Shown piece after piece: positions 60,001 to 64,000 of a stretch of 64,000 nucleotides of DNA. Under the pieces are notes generated by a model. It saw only the letters and a program-made list of their open reading frames with translations, searched no databases and had not been told where the DNA came from. Positions within the stretch are counted from its first letter, which is position 1. Every line of letters begins with the position of its first letter. Position numbers and translations under genes: made by a program. The stretch comes from Rosellinia necatrix (lineage: Eukaryota > Ascomycota > Sordariomycetes > Xylariales > Xylariaceae). The stretch covers positions 434,001-498,000 of the forward strand of contig JAGYVD010000006.1 in assembly GCA_021209875.1 (NCBI GenBank), in the 5' to 3' direction.

Positions 60001-63000
60001 TTTAATAAATAGTAAAAATGCTAGTTTTTTTATAATTTTGTTTAGTTTTTAATAGTTTATATAAAAACAGAATCTTTTATTAGCTTTTTTATAAATAATA
60101 TAAATAACGCATATAACGCGTTATTAAGTTTAATAAAACTTTTTATAAATTATTAATTAAATATTTTTATACGGCTTTTAATTTATTAAACAATATTTTA
60201 AATAAAAACTATATTTTAGATTTTTAATTAATTTACTTTTTGCAAAATCTATTTTATAATTTATATAAAGTCGGTAAAAAGTAAATTATCCGATTTTTTT
60301 ATTAAACGCGTTAAAAAATCGTAATATTTTAAAAAAATAAGTTCTAACGTTTTTGTTTTAGCTTGTTTTTATTTTTGTTTTTATTTGTTTATTTTTTATT
60401 TATTTATTAGTTTATTAATTTAATAAATATTAATAATTTATATTTTATCAGCGTTTTAATTTTTTTTATTAAAGTTATAAACGTAGTAGCATTAAAAGTA
60501 GCGATTTAAATGTTAGGTTTTTTTTTATACTAGCTTATATTATTTTTTTTTATGCAGTAAAATCTGCTAGTATTAAATTTTTATAAAAATAATACTTTTT
60601 TTTTAACTTTTTTTAAAATCGGTTTTATTTTTAATATAAAAAAAGTAGTTTTTTAAGTTTTTTAAGTTTTTTTTAAATAATTTTGCGTTAGGTTGTTTTT
60701 TTTTTTTTTAACGGCATGTTTTTAAAAATACTTACTGTAGCATTTTTTTAATATTTTTTTTTTATTAAGTTTAATATTATAGTTTTATTAGTTAGCGTTT
60801 TTTAATACTTTAAATATTATAACTAAGTTTTTATTTTATTTATTATTAATATATAATTATATTTATAATTTTTAATAAATTAAAAAAAAATTAAAATATA
60901 TTGTTTTATGTTTAATAATATATTATATTATTTAAACTATTTTTTTAATTATAACTTCGTGGTTTATATTTAATATATTAATAAAAATATTTTTAAAAGT
61001 TTTATTATATATTTTTAAAGTTAGTTATAACGCTGTATTTATTTTTTAATCTGAGTTTTTATTATATTTAATAATTACTTATTATTTAAACTTATTTATA
61101 ATTAATAAATTAAATAATTTTATTAGTTTTTAGCAAAAATATGTTTATATATATATACATACCTGCTTTTGTATTTTTAAATACGTTATAATTTATTAAA
61201 AATAGTTTATTATTATATAAAATATATATATATAATAAAAGTTTATTACTTAAATAATTATTTATTATATTTTTTTATTTATAAATAGTAATACCGGCTT
61301 TAAAAAAAAGTTTATTTGCTTTAAAGTTATTTTTTTTCTGTTTTAATATCAAAAGTGTTTTTTTTTAATATTATAATAAAAGTTAGTTTATATTTGTTTA
61401 TAATAATATTAACGCAGGCGTTACGTTATGTCTGGTTAAAAAGTTTTAAAAAACAATTTTTCATAATATGTTTTTTCTGTTTATAATAAAAATATTTATT
61501 TTTTATAATCAGCTGTTTTATTTTTTCGGTTAATAATTTAAACGTTTAATTTTAACTTATTAATAATAACGTAAATAAAACAAATATTTATTTTTTAATA
61601 AGCGTTATAAAAATATAGTTACGTTAAATATAAAATATGTTTTTAATAATTTTTTTTGTTTTACAAGCGTTAATATGCTTTTAGTTATTAATTAATAAAT
61701 AATAAGCTATTTATATGCAGTATTTTATATACGCGTTAAAATTTATTAATTTTTAAAATATTTAAAAATTGTTTTAGTTATAAGTTGTAAAAACAACTTA
61801 TTTTTAAAAATTTTTTTTTATTTAGCTTTATTAAAACGTGTTTTTTTAATAAATTTTATAAAGTTTGTTTTAAATTAAATAAATTTGAATAAAAATATTT
61901 ATTAAAATTTAATGCTTTATAATCAGCTTTTATTTTTTTAAAACGTTTACGTTTTTGTAAATATTATATAAATATTATATTAAATTTTTAAATATTATAA
62001 TTATATTAAAATGCTTGTTTAATAAATAAAAATTAAATTTTTAAAGCTTTTTAGCAAAATAAGATTTAATATCGTTTATTTTACAAAGTTATTTATAAAC
62101 TAGTCTGTATTAACTCCCAGGCGATTTATTATATTATAATATTAAATTTTAAAATTAATTTTGTTTTTATAGTTTTATTATAGAATTTATTTATTAAAAT
62201 CTTAATAAATTATAAAATTTTTTTTTAAAAACTTCTGAAAAAAATATATTTTATATTTAATTAAACAAGTTAACTATTTATTAGTTTAATTTATATAAAA
62301 CATTTTATTAATAGTTTTATTTTTTAGTTATTAATTTAAGTTTAATTATAACGTAGTTTATAGCAGCGTTATTAAAACTTTTTTTTAGTCCAAGCGTAAA
62401 AAGTTTTTAAAAAGCGGCTTAATATAGCTTGTTTAATTTTTATTAAGCTTTAGTATAATTTTTTTATAAATTAATAAAATAGCTTTATATTATTTTTAGT
62501 TTTATAGTCTAGTTTTTAAGTTTTTTTTAAGTTTTTTTTAATTTTTTGTTTAATTAAATTATATATGTTTTAAATTTTTAGTTTATTTAAAAGCAATTTT
62601 TATTTGTTTTATAATATATTATATAAAAAGTAGTAATTTATTATTGTTTATCAGAATATTATTAGCATATATATTTAAAGTTTTATTTTATTAAATAAAG
62701 CAGCAGTAATAAAAAATATATAAGTTAAGTTAATAAATGTTTTAAAATTAATTAGTTTTTTATTATTTAGCTAAACTAAAACATTTTTTTTTATAATTAG
62801 TTTTTATAAAAAAATAGTTTGTTTATTTTTAATAGCTAAGCTTATGAACTATTATATTAATAAACCGATAGCTTTAAAAAAACTCGTTTATTTTTTATAT
62901 AATATTTTTTAAATTTAAAGTTCTAGATTTATAAATAGAATTTTAAAACCAGCTTTATTAACGGTTTTTAAGCGTTAATATTAGTTTTATTTTTAGTTTT

Positions 63001-63264
63001 TATAACAAATTACGTTATAATAAATTTTTTAAAGCTAAATTAAATATATTTAGTTTTATACATGTTATTAAAAGTTTTGCCGACGAAATAATTAAAAAAT
63101 TTAAACGCTATATAAAACAAAATCGTTTTTTAACGTGCTAAAGTTTTAGCTTGTTTTTAACTACTTTTAGCTTTCGCGGTAAAAGCTATTTTAAGATCGG
63201 TTAATAAAAAATATTTAAAAAAATAGTTCTAATATTTTAAAAATAAATTAAATAATTTATAAAT

Positions 63265-63518
63265 TATTGCATTAATTATAAATAAAAAATTAAAGCTTTA
63301 GTAATAAATAATATATTATATAAAAAATCTATAAATAAAAAAAAAATAAATAAATAAAAAGAATTAGCCCACTAGAATTCTGGCTAAATGCAGATATGTA
63401 GAGTGGGTCCAGTTTATGCGCTACAGCTGGTCTGTGCGCACCAGTTGACAACAGGTGTACAGATGTCCTGCGCGTGCCACGCACGCTACAGGAAGGACCA
63501 GACCAGCTATCCGTAACT
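63265..63518 (+). repeat. Right LTR of the 6.7-kb retrotransposon
   Basis: Begins with the transition-mutated form TATTGCATTAA. The second half is better preserved than the left copy, for example CGCGTGCCACGCACGC. Confidence 0.85.
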
Positions 63519-63629
63519 AGCCGCTGTTTTTTTTTTTTTTAATAAATAATTTTTAAAAATTGTTTTAATTTTTTATATTAGAATTAAAAAACTAACTTTA
63601 TTTTAAAATAAATATTTTTACGTTATTAT

Positions 63630-63785
63630 TATTACTGCTGTTATATTTACTGCTGCTGCTGCTAGTACTACTATTAGTACTATTGCTGCTTTATTTTTAC
63701 GCTGCTTATTTATTTGTTTGTTTTTTTTTTTTTTATTGCTATAGCTGCTGCTGTTTAAACTGCTGCTGCTGCTAAAAAGCTAGGC
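63630..63785. repeat. CTG/GCT trinucleotide tracts in AT-rich DNA
   Basis: Several short (CTG)3-5 runs just outside the right LTR, separated by ACTATTAGT-type and poly(T) stretches. Confidence 0.6.
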
Positions 63786-64000
63786 TTAATCGCTGTTTTT
63801 TTTACTATTAATTTTATTTTAAAAAAAGCTGCGAAATTAATAATAGCTAGCATTATTAATAAAACATTAATTAATATTTATAATATTAAAAAATTAAATT
63901 TGAAGTCTGCCGGTTTTATATTTAATTTAGCTTTATATATTTTTTAAAAGTTTTTTATTAATTATATATATTAATTTTATTTTTAATTTTTTTAACAAGC

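Larger units (their letters stand above)
56821..63518. mobile_element. Full-length LTR retrotransposon, ~6.7 kb, RIP-degraded
   Basis: Direct repeats of ~254 bp at 56821-57074 and 63265-63518 align without indels and, where compared, differ only by transitions. The sequence AGCCG lies directly before the left LTR (56816-56820) and directly after the right one (63519-63523), a 5-bp target duplication. The ~6.2-kb interior is extremely AT-rich and T-rich on the plus strand; gag/pol frames are destroyed, so Gypsy or Copia type and direction cannot be told. Confidence 0.87.
54546..64000. mobile_element. AT-rich, RIP-degraded transposon block
   Basis: About 9.5 kb of very AT-rich DNA with no credible open frame. 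By eye, surviving C and G sit mostly in CG, GC and CT/AG contexts while TA is abundant, as expected after RIP. Landmarks with more normal composition are the solo LTR (54996-55251), a short patch at 55985-56060, and the paired LTRs at 56821 and 63265. The block runs past the window end. Confidence 0.8.

Overview
This window comes from a filamentous ascomycete (Pezizomycotina, probably a sordariomycete). The genes carry short GT-AG introns of about 48-120 nt, often with CTAAC-type branch points. The families are typically fungal: a PKS-NRPS hybrid, Zn2Cys6 regulators and a DUF7580-like relic. GC-rich genes alternate with very AT-rich transposon blocks that look RIP-mutated. No database search was possible. 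Exon joins were worked out by hand from frame, splice signals and family motifs.

Layout. 1-6839: 3' part of a PKS-NRPS hybrid gene (KR-ACP-C-A-T-R). 7.6-27.1 kb: ordinary genes, namely two small membrane proteins, a long leucine-rich-repeat protein, a Ser/Thr-rich Cys-patterned surface-type protein, a coiled-coil protein, a 3-ketoacyl-CoA thiolase and a three-exon dynamin/Mx-like GTPase. 27.5-29.2 kb: relics of a DUF7580-type and a C2H2-finger gene. 29.5-31.8 kb: a three-exon fungal-TF-domain protein without a zinc cluster, ending 250 bp from a transposon. 32.05-37.13 kb: an AT-rich 5.1 kb element with 168-bp terminal inverted repeats, holding a tandem 1.4 kb repeat and a 256-bp LTR. 37.5-49.9 kb: glycerate kinase and a tartrate-dehydrogenase-type enzyme, divergently transcribed, then a small Zn2Cys6 protein, a sugar-porter MFS transporter, a GAPDH paralog with broken frames, and an eight-exon Zn2Cys6 regulator. 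51.3-53.9 kb: hypoxanthine-guanine phosphoribosyltransferase and an oxidoreductase-like-domain protein. 54.55-64 kb: an AT-rich block with a solo LTR (5-bp target duplication) and a 6.7 kb RIP-degraded LTR retrotransposon.

How the genes may work together. The most interesting block is 37.5-49.9 kb. Tartrate dehydrogenase/decarboxylase-type enzymes can make D-glycerate, glycerate 3-kinase turns D-glycerate into 3-phosphoglycerate, and a GAPDH acts next to that point in lower glycolysis or gluconeogenesis. With a transporter and two Zn2Cys6 proteins interspersed, the block resembles a self-contained tartrate or hydroxy-acid utilisation cluster lying just inside a transposon border. This is an inference from family identities and gene order.
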